Below are positions 8,403-17,361 of a DNA stretch of 64,000 nt, piece by piece. The notes under the pieces were generated by a model. The model did not search any database and was not told the DNA's origin. It was given only the letters and a program-made list of their open reading frames with translations. Location: positions 3,410,001-3,474,000 of the forward strand of contig OZ242009.1 in the NCBI GenBank assembly GCA_965204715.1. The letters are read 5' to 3'. Every line of letters begins with the position of its first letter. Position 1 is the first letter of the stretch. Origin of the DNA: CATOSP01 sp965204715 (GTDB lineage: Bacteria; Chloroflexota; Dehalococcoidia; Lucifugimonadales; UBA3495). The position numbers and the translations under genes are program-made.

Positions 8403-9038
8403 TTGGCTATAGAGAAATCCCGGGAAGAACCGGCTATTCGCGCACCGCGTTCAGCGTCCCTGGAGCGGCGCACCGGCGAGACCGAGGTCTCGGTGACGGT
8501 GAACCTGGACGGGCAAGGCTCCTACGACGTGGACACCGGCAACGGCTTCCTGGACCACATGATCAGCCAGTTGGCCCGCCACGGCCTGTTTGACATAACC
8601 CTTCATGCCAAGGGAGATACCCACGTCGGGTGGCACCACCTGGTGGAGGACTCGGCGATCATGCTCGGACGGGCCTTCCGCCAAGCCCTGGGCGACGCGC
8701 GGGGAATCCGCCGCATGGGACACGCCATCGTGCCGCTGGACGACGTCCTGGCCATGGTTGCCGTGGATTGCAGCGGAAGGGGCTATGCGGTGATCGAAAC
8801 CGACCTGGACGGGGCGATGGTTGAGACGCTGTCCGGCGACCTGGTGAAGCACATGCTGGAGTCATTCGCCATCGAGGGCCAGATGAACCTGCACACCAGG
8901 GTGCTGGCCGGGTACAGCCCGCACCACAAGGCCGAAGCACTCTTCAAGGCCCTGGCCCGTTCCCTCCGGGATGCCGTAGAGCCGGACCCAAGGGGCGGGC
9001 AGCAGGTCCCCAGCACCAAGGGGACGATTACCGGCTGA
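8403..9038 (+). CDS. hisB: Imidazoleglycerol-phosphate dehydratase HisB
   Basis: A manganese-dependent dehydratase of the histidine pathway. The two metal-binding HHxxE-type motifs are visible as WHHLVEDSAIMLG (about residue 78) and PHHKAEALFKALARSLRDAV near the C-terminus, with GFLDHMISQLARHGLFD before the first. The start is TTG at 8403, six bases after AGAGG, with an N-terminal extension of about 18 residues before the conserved ERRTGET. It is a monofunctional enzyme without a phosphatase domain. It is the last his gene in the window; hisA, hisF, hisH and hisI are elsewhere. Confidence 0.95.
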   Translation: MAIEKSREEPAIRAPRSASLERRTGETEVSVTVNLDGQGSYDVDTGNGFLDHMISQLARHGLFDITLHAKGDTHVGWHHLVEDSAIMLGRAFRQALGDARGIRRMGHAIVPLDDVLAMVAVDCSGRGYAVIETDLDGAMVETLSGDLVKHMLESFAIEGQMNLHTRVLAGYSPHHKAEALFKALARSLRDAVEPDPRGGQQVPSTKGTITG

Positions 9039-9101
9039 CTCCGCCTCCTGAATCCCGGACGACAGGACCCCCCACTTAAGACCGCATTACTCGAGACCCC
9101 C

Positions 9102-9881
9102 TCACTCCGACAGAGGCCGCCCCCTCCTGGAGATGAACTCCGGGAACGCCTGCTCCACGCCGTAACCCTGCACCACCTCACGGTTAAAGTAGCGCTCGTT
9201 TTCGTACTGCTCCCGCAGGTCCTTGTTCCTGCCCTCGAGCAACAGGCGCTTGAACCCCTGGACCGACTCGTGGCGGTTGCCGGCGATGGTGGCGGCGATC
9301 TCCATAGTCTTTTCCCGAAGCTGCTCCTTGGGCACCAGGTGGTTGAGCAGGCCAATACGGTAGGCTTCGTCGGCTTCAACGACCCGGCCAGTGAACAGCA
9401 ACTCCTTCGCCATCGGCCAGCCTACCTGGTTGGGCAAGGTCCAGGAGCAGTTGATCCTGCCATAAGCGGCGGCCAGGAACCGGAACTTGGTGTTCTCGCA
9501 CCCGATGCGGAAGTCCAGGGACGAAGACAGCACCGCCGCGCCCCCGTAGGCCAGGCCGTTCATCATGCCGATAACCGGCTTGGGGGACGCGGAAATGTCA
9601 TACGACCAGCCTTCCCGTCCCCTGCTGAGGGCGGCCTGCTCTTCCTCGGAAAGAAGCGCGGTCTCCCGTTGCTCGTGAATGTCGCCGCCAGCGGAGAAGG
9701 CCCTCTCCCCGGTGCCGGTGATGACGATGCAGCCGATTTCGTCATCCTCATTCATAGCAATCACGGCTTCATGCAGTTCCGAACTCAGCTTCCGGTTCAT
9801 CGCGTTCAGGACTTCGGGGCGATTCAAGGTGATGATCGCCACTCCCGACTCTTTTTCCAACAGAATATGCTCGTAAGCCAT
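9102..9881 (-). CDS. Enoyl-CoA hydratase/isomerase (crotonase) family protein
   Basis: A 259-residue crotonase-fold protein. Visible are ITLNRPEVLNAMN, the oxyanion-hole segment AFSAGGDIHEQRE, and MNGLAYGGAAVLSSSLDFRIG. The segment where hydratases carry a catalytic glutamate reads AAYGRINCSWTLPNQVG, so a classical hydration reaction is doubtful and another crotonase chemistry is possible. It is convergent with hisB. A second, only distantly similar crotonase lies at 52507-53307. The substrate is unknown. Confidence 0.88.
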   Translation of the reverse strand: MAYEHILLEKESGVAIITLNRPEVLNAMNRKLSSELHEAVIAMNEDDEIGCIVITGTGERAFSAGGDIHEQRETALLSEEEQAALSRGREGWSYDISASPKPVIGMMNGLAYGGAAVLSSSLDFRIGCENTKFRFLAAAYGRINCSWTLPNQVGWPMAKELLFTGRVVEADEAYRIGLLNHLVPKEQLREKTMEIAATIAGNRHESVQGFKRLLLEGRNKDLREQYENERYFNREVVQGYGVEQAFPEFISRRGRPLSE

Positions 9882-10133
9882 CGGACCTCCTCAATGCGTC
9901 CTGCAATGGTGCGCGGCCGGGTCCATCCGTGTACTGAACCATAAACTAGACGTTACTCGGATGAACGTCGCCCAGGTGAACGTCACCCGGATGGACCGCC
10001 GGACATCAGGACTCGTCCTGAATTGTATGGTCTGGGTTGAGGGTAGTCAATTCGAGGGAGGCATGGAGAGAATTGCGAAAGTCCCAATTTCCAGATTCGG
10101 GCGCAGATGGGTTTGGGTCAAGCGCAAAGCTAA

Positions 10134-10156
10134 GGCCCCGGTCTGTGACCGGGGCC
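10134..10156. terminator. Perfect 10-bp GC hairpin in the 322-bp gap after the crotonase gene
   Basis: Arms 10134-10143 and 10147-10156 are perfectly complementary around a TGT loop, followed by CTCTTGGTT. It lies between the upstream end of the crotonase gene and the 3' end of a PaREP1-like gene, so it probably ends transcription of the latter on the minus strand. The rest of 9882-10203 shows no gene. A 12-bp palindrome TACGTTAACGTA is at 10180-10191. Confidence 0.5.
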
Positions 10157-10203
10157 TCTTGGTTGGACTATCTGAATGCTACGTTAACGTACACCATGTC
10201 CTC

Positions 10204-10572
10204 CTACTCAATATCCGGCAAAAGCCGCTCAACTCGCTCCACAAATCGGACAACACGGTACAGCCGCCACTCAATAGCCCTTCTATTCATCCGGTCTTCG
10301 TAGAAATTACTGTGCAACCGGCTGGCAGCGTCAAACATTTCCCCGAGTGATTCATCACCAGATTCTTCCTCCAGATCATGCGCTATCTGAAGTAAAAGCG
10401 CATGACTGGAGTGCGGCAAACCCCTTTCATCGGCCACCGCCTTCACAATCTGCGCCGCAGCTCCCCAGCCCTTCTCGGATGCCTGGGTCAAGTCTCCGGC
10501 CTCCAGCTCCCTGAATGCCTTGGCCAGGTACTCCCGGCTCCGCTCCCGGTAAGTCTGAACCTGCTGAGTCAT
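10204..10572 (-). CDS. PaREP1/HEPN-like small helical protein, copy 1
   Basis: A 122-residue, all-helical, charged protein, one of five paralogues here. Shared features are the N-terminus QQVQTYRERSREYLAKAF, ASEKGWGAAAQIVKAVA, an R-x6-H arrangement in ERGLPHSSH, and a C-terminal FVERVERLLPDIE. The pattern (A/K)SEKxWGAAAxxVKA followed by RG and HSSH resembles the PaREP1 family and HEPN-like helical bundles; this is family resemblance, not a search result. I start it at ATG 10572, after GGGGAG, rather than at 10590. It lies 72 bp from copy 2 in the same direction. Function unknown; an RNase role, as in some HEPN proteins, is speculative. Confidence 0.7.
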   Translation of the reverse strand: MTQQVQTYRERSREYLAKAFRELEAGDLTQASEKGWGAAAQIVKAVADERGLPHSSHALLLQIAHDLEEESGDESLGEMFDAASRLHSNFYEDRMNRRAIEWRLYRVVRFVERVERLLPDIE

Positions 10573-10644
10573 CGCTAAACTCCCCCTCAATTCAGTCAGG
10601 CAAGCATACAGTAAATGTTAATTGGTTTATAGGGTTGTTTTACC

Positions 10645-11037
10645 CTATGCCCTATTTGTGGTTAATGGCCTGCCTTCACCATCAAGCAACCGCTCCAGCC
10701 GCTCCAAAAACTGACGGACCATCTGGAGCCGCCGTTCAATCTCCATCTGATTGAACATATCCTCGTAGAAATCAATATGGAGTTCACAGGCCATAGCAAA
10801 CTGGACCTCCATATCGAACTCGCCACTCTCACGTGCCAAAGCCTGAGCCACAAGAAGAATATCCCGATGCGACCGATGATCCATCCCCCTCTGATCAGCA
10901 ACCGCCTTCACCATCTGCGCCGTAGCGCCCCACCCCTTCTCCGCCGCCTGGGTAAGCTCTCCAGCCTCGAGTTCTACAATCGCCTTTGCCAGGTACTCCC
11001 GACTACGCTCGCGGTAAGTCTGGACCTGTTGGCTCAT
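10645..11037 (-). CDS. PaREP1/HEPN-like small helical protein, copy 2 (next to the CRISPR array)
   Basis: The most divergent of the five copies (130 residues). It keeps SQQVQTYRERSREYLAKA and EKGWGATAQMVKAVA but has RGMDHRSH, and a different middle and end (LLDGEGRPLTTNRA). A strong Shine-Dalgarno (AAGGAAGG) precedes the ATG at 11037. The gene begins only 22 bp from the first CRISPR repeat. Its 3' end runs into the CCCTATTTGTGGTTAATG element that also borders copies 3 and 5, so the C-terminus may have been extended by read-in. Function unknown. Confidence 0.68.
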   Translation of the reverse strand: MSQQVQTYRERSREYLAKAIVELEAGELTQAAEKGWGATAQMVKAVADQRGMDHRSHRDILLVAQALARESGEFDMEVQFAMACELHIDFYEDMFNQMEIERRLQMVRQFLERLERLLDGEGRPLTTNRA

Positions 11038-11059
11038 CACACACCTTCCTTAGTCGGGA

Positions 11060-11895
11060 GCTTCAATGGGGCCACCGCCTTTCGGAAGTGGAAACAACTA
11101 TCCTCCCGTCACTGTCAAAACTAGCGGCATGGCTTCAATGGGGCCACCGCCTTTCGGAAGTGGAAACTTGCGCCGACCTGCGGCGTGCCGGTGTAGGGCC
11201 GCTTGCTTCAATGGGGCCACCGCCTTTCGGAAGTGGAAACAACGCGCAATAGCGTCACAGCGCTCCGGCATGGAGGCGCTTCAATGGGGCCACCGCCTTT
11301 CGGCGGTGGAAACCGGAGGTCCATATCTCAGGGCAGTCCCGCAACTCCCGGCTTCAATGGGGCCACCTCCTTTCGGCGGTGGAAACGGGCCGTTACGCGG
11401 TTTCAGGCGCCGACGTACCCTGGGCTTCAATGGGGCCACCTCCTTTCGGTGGTGGAAACGTCTACACAGTCGGCCAGTACGACTTCGGCTTTGTGGAGCT
11501 TCAATGGGGCCACCTCTTTCCGGCGGTGGAAACCCGCGTGCAATGTGTGTGCCCGATATTGCAACTACGCTTCAATGGGGCCACCGCCTTTCGAAAGTGG
11601 AAACCTGGACCAAGAGCGGACGCGCCATCGTGACCACAACACTTCAATGGGGCCACCTCCTTTCGGAAGTGGAAACAGCCGTATCACTGGGAATTGACGC
11701 CGGACGGGATGTAGCTTCAATGGGGCCACCGCCTTTCGGAAGTGGAAACGCGGCGGGCAAATCGACACTGACCTGACCTGGTACGCGCTTCAATGGGGCC
11801 ACCGCCTTTCGGAAGTGGAAACTCTGGAAGGCGTCATAGGAGTTTTTCACCTTCATAATGCTTTAATGGGGCCACCTCCTTTCGGAAGTGGAAAA
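11060..11895 (-). CRISPR. CRISPR array, 12 repeats of 36 bp and 11 spacers of 35-38 bp
   Basis: Repeats start at 11060, 11132, 11205, 11278, 11351, 11424, 11498, 11569, 11641, 11714, 11787 and 11860. Read on the minus strand the repeat begins GTTTCCAC and ends CCCCATTGAAGC, with the usual type I 8-nt handle ATTGAAGC after a hairpin, so transcription from the cas side is likely. The repeats are unusually variable: stem variants occur at 11278, 11351, 11424, 11498 and 11569, the repeat at 11641 has an edge change, and the one at 11860 differs at both edges. I saw no spacer matching elsewhere in the window. Confidence 0.97.
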
Positions 11896-12089
11896 CGCTA
11901 TCTGTGTCTAGACTCGGACCTCAGCCGATGATGTAGCGTGACTTTCACCGTGTTCATCTCTGAAATCCGTAGCCGGTTCATGCCAGGTCAGCGCGCACTG
12001 TCGTTTTTGTTCCTGCGGAACTGCGAGAGGTGCAAGGGAAAGCCCTCACTACCGAACCTCTCGCATGGGGTAACGTCCTCTCCTGCCCA
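11896..12089. other. Leader-side spacer region between the array and the Cas4::Cas2 gene
   Basis: No gene is visible. A 9-bp inverted repeat (GCGAGAGGT at 12023-12031 with ACCTCTCGC at 12056-12064) lies just beyond the 3' end of the chimeric gene and may serve as a terminator or as part of the leader. The region is not notably AT-rich, unlike many leaders. Confidence 0.4.
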
Positions 12090-12545
12090 TCACACTATCA
12101 CCGCCTTCCGTCCTGGCAACTCGCGGGCGTTTCCCAAGACGGTGTAACTCTCGTTCCCCCTCCGTTCGGACGGACCCATGTCCACTATCAAGACCCGGTC
12201 CTCCTTCAGGTTCAGTATTTCCGTCAGGGCTTCCTCCAGCAATACCCTCTCCTTGGGAGACAGGTCACAGATGAACACCGAGCATTGCGCCGGTTCGCCA
12301 AATCCGTTCATTTTCTTGTAGTTCCGGGCCAGCCGCTTCGGACCGGCAGCATCGCCGGCGGACCTAACGGGCAGCGTCCCTGAAGGCCGGTCCACCCGGC
12401 GATGTTGAAAACGTCCCTCGACGGTATCAACGCTGTCCGCGAACTCGCCTTGCACCCATTCCAGGTAGGCCAGCCGGGGACAGTAGGCATACTCGTTGAG
12501 CATCCGGGCGGGGACCAGTTCGGGGGCGATGGTTGTGGATGTCAT
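12090..12545 (-). pseudogene. In-frame Cas4::Cas2 chimera, remnant of a Cas4-Cas1 plus Cas2 adaptation module
   Basis: A 151-residue open frame. Residues 8-58 (LVPARMLNEYAYCPRLAYLE, then EGRFQHRRVDRPSG) match the start of Cas4 from type I-G Cas4-Cas1 fusions, including the first Fe-S cysteine and the first nuclease histidine. Residues about 68-151 match Cas2, with PKRLARNYKKMNGFGEP, CSVFICDLSPKE and EDRVLIVDMGP. The rest of Cas4, all of Cas1 and the first strand of Cas2 are missing. The junction lies near 12345-12365. The frame is intact, so a protein could be made, but spacer acquisition needs Cas1. It is divergent from cas3. Calling it an internal deletion is inference from the two recognisable ends. 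Confidence 0.8.
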
Positions 12546-12660
12546 TACGCTGCTCGATCTTGCAGCCTACGGTCACAAGAACAACTGAATGAACGTCATG
12601 TTAACATACTGACACTCGGAAGTTTCAAGTAGATAAAGATGATGATAGGATACATAACCG
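12546..12660. promoter_or_regulatory. Divergent promoter region between the Cas4::Cas2 gene and cas3
   Basis: The 115-bp region is AT-richer than its surroundings and has a 10-bp palindrome ATGTTAACAT at 12598-12607, a possible operator. No clear -35/-10 pair could be fixed. Confidence 0.35.
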
Positions 12661-15390
12661 ATGGACTCGCCAGGAATTACTTTCAACAAGGCGTTTGAGG
12701 CCCTGACCGGGCATACCCCTTTGCGCTGGCAGAAGCGACTTTATGAGCGGCTGCTGTGTCACGATTCAGAAATTCCGGCTGTCTGCGACCTTCCAACCGG
12801 CTTGGGCAAGACCTCGGTAATCCCCATCTGGCTCATCGCGCTCATTGGTCAAGCGCTTGAGAATCACGTAACGTTGCCCAGAAGATTGGCCTACATTGTC
12901 AATCGCAGGACCGTCGTCGATCAGGCCACGAATGTTGTTGACCAGATACGCAGTAGGCTGCCTAACCCCATGTCTGATGAATCAGCTTGGCCGGAGCACC
13001 AAGACACGCTACAACTTCTCGCTTCGGGCCTTCAATTGTTGTCCGTTGAACCGCCATTGCTGGCCGTGAGCACTCTCCGCGGCGAGCTCGCCGACAACGA
13101 GGAGTGGAAGATAGACCCTGCCCGCCCTGCGGTCATCGTTGGGACCATTGACATGATTGGGAGCAAGTTGCTGTTCAGCGGCTACGGAGACGGATCATAC
13201 AAGCGAACACACAACGCGGGGATAATTGGTCAGGATACGCTGATCGTACATGATGAAGCGCACCTGACACCTGCATTCAGCAGCTTGTTGTGCGGTGTCG
13301 CGGCGGCCCAGGCCAAGGATGGTGAGCTTCGGCCCATCCGGGTGATGGAATTGTCCGCGACGCAGCGCGGCGACCGCGGTTGCGACGGCATATTTGGCCT
13401 GGAACCTGAAGACGAACAGGATGGCGTCGTTGTGAATCGCATCGATGCCCGGAAGTTCATGCGGCTTCACCTGGCACCCCAAGGCAAGGACACTCATGTT
13501 CAACTGATAGTGGATTTGGCGCACGCGCATGATTCGGCTCTGTCTAAAGTTCTGATCTACGTCCGTTCGCCGGAGGATGCTGGGAATGTGGCGACTGCGT
13601 TGAAGAAGAAGCTGGGGACCGGTTCTGACGACCGAGTGGCGCTCTTGACCGGCACGATGCGAGGCTACGAGCGCGACCGGTTGGTTACCGGGGACCCGGT
13701 TTACGGATACTTGCTGAATCCCGAAAGGCAGCCGTCGGCGACGGTATATCTGGTGAGCACCTCCGCTGGCGAAGTGGGGATAGACATCGACGCTGACCAC
13801 ATGGTGTGCGACCTTACAACCCTTGATTCCATGGTCCAGCGGCTCGGTAGGGTCAACCGGCGTGGGGGAGACCAACGGGAGGCGCAGATTGACGTGGTGT
13901 GGGAAAAGAAGGAAGAAAATCCCGGTACGCTTGCAATTCTCCAAGAATGGGCTAACGCTTCCGCCGGTGTAATCGACGCCAGTCCCCGGAACGTGCGACG
14001 GCTGATTCAGGAGTTAGACAGTGAAGATAGGACCAGCGCGTTCGCTCCTGAACCCGAAGTGCTGCCCGTTACAGACATTGTTCTCGATGCCTGGTCATTG
14101 ACCAGCGTTGACGATATGCCGGCCCGGCCGGAGGTCGCGCCGTTTCTTCATGGCCAAACAAGTGACCCTCCCGAGACCTATGTGGCATGGCGGTCGGAAG
14201 TTTCCCTTTTCAGCAAAGATGGACGCGAAAAGGACCGGATAAAGGGCCGGATACGCGACTGGTTCGATGCCTGCCGCATCCATTCAAAAGAAAGGTTACG
14301 GGAATCCACTGGTCGCGTGCGACGGCAGCTTGGCGACATGTTGAAAGAGCGGGACAAGGACGGGAAAGGCCAAGACATCCACGTTGTCCTATTGGATAGA
14401 CGCGGAAGGGCGGAGATGCGCCTGCTATCGGACGTTGCCAATGACAGGAACATCCTCGAATACAAGACTGTGGTATTGCCCGTAGAAGCGGGCGGTTTGA
14501 CGCCCGAAGGCACACTAGATGCCAAGACTCTGCCGCCTTGCCCTAATATAGACGTTGCGGATTCGGATGAGATGGGGGAAATTCGACGCCAACGGTGGCT
14601 ATACCGGTTAGGCGAACCGCTTAAGCCGCTCTTGTCAGAACAACTCAGCGAACCATACACGGAGATGCAGACCAAGGGCTGGCAAGAACGGGAAAGGGTA
14701 ACTTTGAGGGAACCAGGCGAAGATGCGGACACTGATGAAGGGACGGTGGACTTGGTCTTGCTGGCCCCGGAGAAAGATATAGCCGACGACGACCCCGGTA
14801 TAGCCAAACTTCACCAGACGCTGGATGAGCATACCAGGGCTATCGCACAGCACATGGATAGCATTGGGAGCCGTCTGGGGTTGGAACCTCAGATCAAGTC
14901 CGCCCTTGTTTCTGCCGCGAAATGGCATGACAAGGGCAAAGACCGGAAAATCTGGCAGGATTACGCTTGTAACGGGGATGGAAGGGAACCGTTAGCCAAA
15001 TCGGTCCGCTACCGTCACCCGCGAGTGCTCGCAGGATACCGGCACGAGTTCGGGTCGTTACTGGATGCCATGCGTGACTCTGACCTGTACGGCGACCCGG
15101 AAAGAGACCTTATCCTGCATATAATCGCTGCGCACCACGGACGTGCCCGGCCCCACTTTGAGACGAGGGCTTTCGATAAGGACTTCACCACGGCGGAAAA
15201 TGAAAAGGCCGCCATTGAAGTAATGCAGAGGTTCGGGCGGTTGCAGAAACGGTTTGGACGCTGGGGACTGGCTTGGCTGGAGTCCCTGATGCGTTGTGCT
15301 GATATTGCGGCCTCACAGCCGCAGGACAATTTGGATGGCTCGCCTAGAGATCGGGTACGCCCAAACCGGTCCAACGTTGCAAAATCATAA
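12661..15390 (+). CDS. cas3: Cas3 helicase-nuclease of type I-G, with C-terminal HD domain
   Basis: Interference nuclease of the CRISPR system, recruited by Cascade to unwind and degrade target DNA. The 909-residue protein starts with the superfamily 2 helicase: Walker A LPTGLGKTS near 44-52, DEAH in VHDEAHL near 197, the SAT motif LSATQRGD, and motif VI QRLGRVNRRG near 397. The HD nuclease lies at the C-terminus, with AAKWHDKGKDRKIW near 759 and AAHHGRARPH near 825. This helicase-first order is a hallmark of type I-G (former I-U). All motifs look intact. It is the first gene of the operon, 38 bp before csb3. Base composition is less GC-rich than in the his operon, consistent with horizontal origin. 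Confidence 0.95.
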   Translation: MDSPGITFNKAFEALTGHTPLRWQKRLYERLLCHDSEIPAVCDLPTGLGKTSVIPIWLIALIGQALENHVTLPRRLAYIVNRRTVVDQATNVVDQIRSRLPNPMSDESAWPEHQDTLQLLASGLQLLSVEPPLLAVSTLRGELADNEEWKIDPARPAVIVGTIDMIGSKLLFSGYGDGSYKRTHNAGIIGQDTLIVHDEAHLTPAFSSLLCGVAAAQAKDGELRPIRVMELSATQRGDRGCDGIFGLEPEDEQDGVVVNRIDARKFMRLHLAPQGKDTHVQLIVDLAHAHDSALSKVLIYVRSPEDAGNVATALKKKLGTGSDDRVALLTGTMRGYERDRLVTGDPVYGYLLNPERQPSATVYLVSTSAGEVGIDIDADHMVCDLTTLDSMVQRLGRVNRRGGDQREAQIDVVWEKKEENPGTLAILQEWANASAGVIDASPRNVRRLIQELDSEDRTSAFAPEPEVLPVTDIVLDAWSLTSVDDMPARPEVAPFLHGQTSDPPETYVAWRSEVSLFSKDGREKDRIKGRIRDWFDACRIHSKERLRESTGRVRRQLGDMLKERDKDGKGQDIHVVLLDRRGRAEMRLLSDVANDRNILEYKTVVLPVEAGGLTPEGTLDAKTLPPCPNIDVADSDEMGEIRRQRWLYRLGEPLKPLLSEQLSEPYTEMQTKGWQERERVTLREPGEDADTDEGTVDLVLLAPEKDIADDDPGIAKLHQTLDEHTRAIAQHMDSIGSRLGLEPQIKSALVSAAKWHDKGKDRKIWQDYACNGDGREPLAKSVRYRHPRVLAGYRHEFGSLLDAMRDSDLYGDPERDLILHIIAAHHGRARPHFETRAFDKDFTTAENEKAAIEVMQRFGRLQKRFGRWGLAWLESLMRCADIAASQPQDNLDGSPRDRVRPNRSNVAKS

Positions 15391-15428
15391 GGACGTCACG
15401 GGCCAACTACCACCGAACAATTAGCGCT

Positions 15429-16217
15429 ATGGGACGAATCGTGAATCACCAAGAACCCGGCATTACAGTCCAGGTTGACGTGACCAACCCGGGCCAATTC
15501 TTCGCATGTTGCGGGCTGCTGGAGTTGGCGCACAGGCTTTGGCCTGATGTGGAGGCATGGTTCCATCCGAATTTAGCTACTTTTGAGCTTTCTGCTCCAG
15601 ACAACTCTGCCCTACAGCCTGACCTGGTCGGTGAGTTGCGAAGATGCGATATTTCTGAGACAGAAAAGGGCACAATTGAGGTTGGCCCACCCTTCAACTT
15701 CGCTGTGGACTGGTGGGAGGCTAATGACGATGATCTAAAACCACTGAAGACATGGGCCGGTCAGCAGAAACCTTACAGAATTGCGTGCGCCGCGCGGAAT
15801 GCCCTCCCGGAAACGACTGAGGATGCACTCTTGAGTATTGGTGCCGTAATGCGCGAGACAAAAGGCCGAGGTCAACCCCAAAAGGTTGAGCCATTTTACT
15901 TTGACGCTCGGCGGTTTGCTCCAGCTTTGGACATGGGTTTCTCGCTTGACGCTCATGATTCCGAGACAACGGCACATCCGGCGGTCGAGTTGCTTTGCTT
16001 CATTGGATTGCAGCGATTTCGTCCTTCAGCGTCGTCCCTACGGTGGCACTTCGAATACAGTGCCTGGGTTGCACCACTCCCAGCCCCTATCGCGGCGTCA
16101 GTCGCTTCTTGCGCCGTAGCGATACCAGGCTCGACGCGTTATCGCTTTTCGACTGGCTTTCGTGACAATCGAAAGAGATACAAGTCATTTGGCTTCGCAG
16201 CCCAGATTGGAGATTAG
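15429..16217 (+). CDS. csb3: Csb3, type I-G Cascade subunit
   Basis: A 262-residue protein whose start (ITVQVDVTNPGQFFACCGLL, then ELAHRLW) matches the Csb3 family found with Csb1 and Csb2. It takes the place of the Cas8-type subunit in this subtype variant; the larger Csx17 is not present in the window. No catalytic motif is expected. Its ATG follows cas3 by 38 bp and its stop is 2 bp before csb1. Family assignment rests on the N-terminal motif and gene order. The role in PAM recognition is inferred from its position in the operon. Confidence 0.8.
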   Translation: MGRIVNHQEPGITVQVDVTNPGQFFACCGLLELAHRLWPDVEAWFHPNLATFELSAPDNSALQPDLVGELRRCDISETEKGTIEVGPPFNFAVDWWEANDDDLKPLKTWAGQQKPYRIACAARNALPETTEDALLSIGAVMRETKGRGQPQKVEPFYFDARRFAPALDMGFSLDAHDSETTAHPAVELLCFIGLQRFRPSASSLRWHFEYSAWVAPLPAPIAASVASCAVAIPGSTRYRFSTGFRDNRKRYKSFGFAAQIGD

Positions 16218-16219
16218 CC

Positions 16220-17305
16220 ATGAACGAGAAAGAGATCGAATCGGAACAGTTCGACAACTGGATTAAAGACGACAGCACCGTCGCCGCGCTTGTGATGCGA
16301 CAATGGCTGGAATCGGTGGAAGGTAAGGACGCGGTGATTTTCCCTCCGACGTATCCAATGACCAGGGGCACTGGTTACAACATTGACGAATTCAAAGATG
16401 GGTCCAACGTATGTCAAATCGACAGCGTTGGGTCTCAAGCTAATCGTATGGAGCCAATCTTCAAGAGGAAAGATTACCGGCAACTAATACCGCAAGTCTT
16501 GATCGAGACAGAGAACGAGAAACTTGATCTTTTAGACGCTGGCCATCGGTCCGCTGACGCGATTGTGCGATTTTCGGTGCCGCTCAATTCTGAACTGTTT
16601 CAGGCTTTTAATGCCTTGAGAGAGTGCGGAGATGCTGAGAAACTGGCCCGCATCGCACCTACATCCATCGTATTCGGCGCATGGGATTCCCGGTCGACGC
16701 AGGTTAAGCTACCCAGAATGGTGAGGTCAGTAATTCGAGCATTCGATGTCAAAGAGATGCATCGCTCCGCACAATACACCACAATCGCCGGGGAGATACT
16801 CAAGGACGGTGAGGCAGAAACAACTGAGAGAGGTGCCGAGGCCGAGTTGGGGCTTACTCACGTTCCAGCCGTCATGACCCACGGGGGCGTAGTGGCTGTT
16901 GGGGGTATTCGCAGAGATGCTGTGTTGAACCTTGTCCCTCTACGGTCTCTTGGAAGTGCCTCGGGCAAGCCGGAGGACGACGCCAAACTACGGCGATATA
17001 TACTCGGGCTCTGCCTGATTGCGATTACCGCTCCACAGGATACGTTCCTTCGTGAGGGATGCCAGCTTGTGCCGATGGAAGGCAACCTCGCTGAATGGAG
17101 CATTGTTAAACATGATGGAGAGCGTAGCGTGTTCGATATGACACACGCCCACGCGCTTGATTTCGCGGGTGCAGCAGCGAAAGAGTTCAGTGTCGAACAA
17201 GCACCTCGTCATGCCAAGTTCGACAGGGGCCTCGCTCGTAAGCTCATGAACGTGAATGCAAACAACCGGAAAGCACTGCTTCGGCAGGATCCCGCGACTT
17301 GGTGA
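16220..17305 (+). CDS. csb1: Csb1 (Cas7-type backbone, GSU0053 family)
   Basis: The repeated RAMP-fold backbone subunit that coats the crRNA. Recognisable are VIFPPTYPM, the YNIDE segment, CQIDSVGSQANRMEPIF near residues 73-89, APTSIVFGAWDSR near 147, and THGGVVAVGGIRRDAVLNL near 230. Length (361) is normal for the family. The start is tightly spaced after csb3. No frame disruption is seen. Confidence 0.92.
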   Translation: MNEKEIESEQFDNWIKDDSTVAALVMRQWLESVEGKDAVIFPPTYPMTRGTGYNIDEFKDGSNVCQIDSVGSQANRMEPIFKRKDYRQLIPQVLIETENEKLDLLDAGHRSADAIVRFSVPLNSELFQAFNALRECGDAEKLARIAPTSIVFGAWDSRSTQVKLPRMVRSVIRAFDVKEMHRSAQYTTIAGEILKDGEAETTERGAEAELGLTHVPAVMTHGGVVAVGGIRRDAVLNLVPLRSLGSASGKPEDDAKLRRYILGLCLIAITAPQDTFLREGCQLVPMEGNLAEWSIVKHDGERSVFDMTHAHALDFAGAAAKEFSVEQAPRHAKFDRGLARKLMNVNANNRKALLRQDPATW

Positions 17306-17361
17306 GGAGAACTTTACGAAATGAATCAAGGGACGATAACGGGAAAAGGGGCTAATAGGAA

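Noticed and set aside
10134..10156. tRNA or attenuator at the perfect GGCCCCGGTC hairpin
   Set aside because: No cloverleaf arms surround it; a plain terminator-like hairpin explains it.
11066..11776. Open frames across the CRISPR array giving repetitive MGPPPFGSGN-type proteins
   Set aside because: The repeated peptide is only the translation of the 36-bp CRISPR repeats in several frames.
11096..11859. Self-targeting spacers
   Set aside because: By eye no spacer matches another part of the window; a full genome search would be needed to exclude it elsewhere.
12656..15390. Possibility that cas3 is broken because its HD domain is not at the N-terminus
   Set aside because: Helicase-first with a C-terminal HD domain is the normal order in type I-G; all motifs are present.
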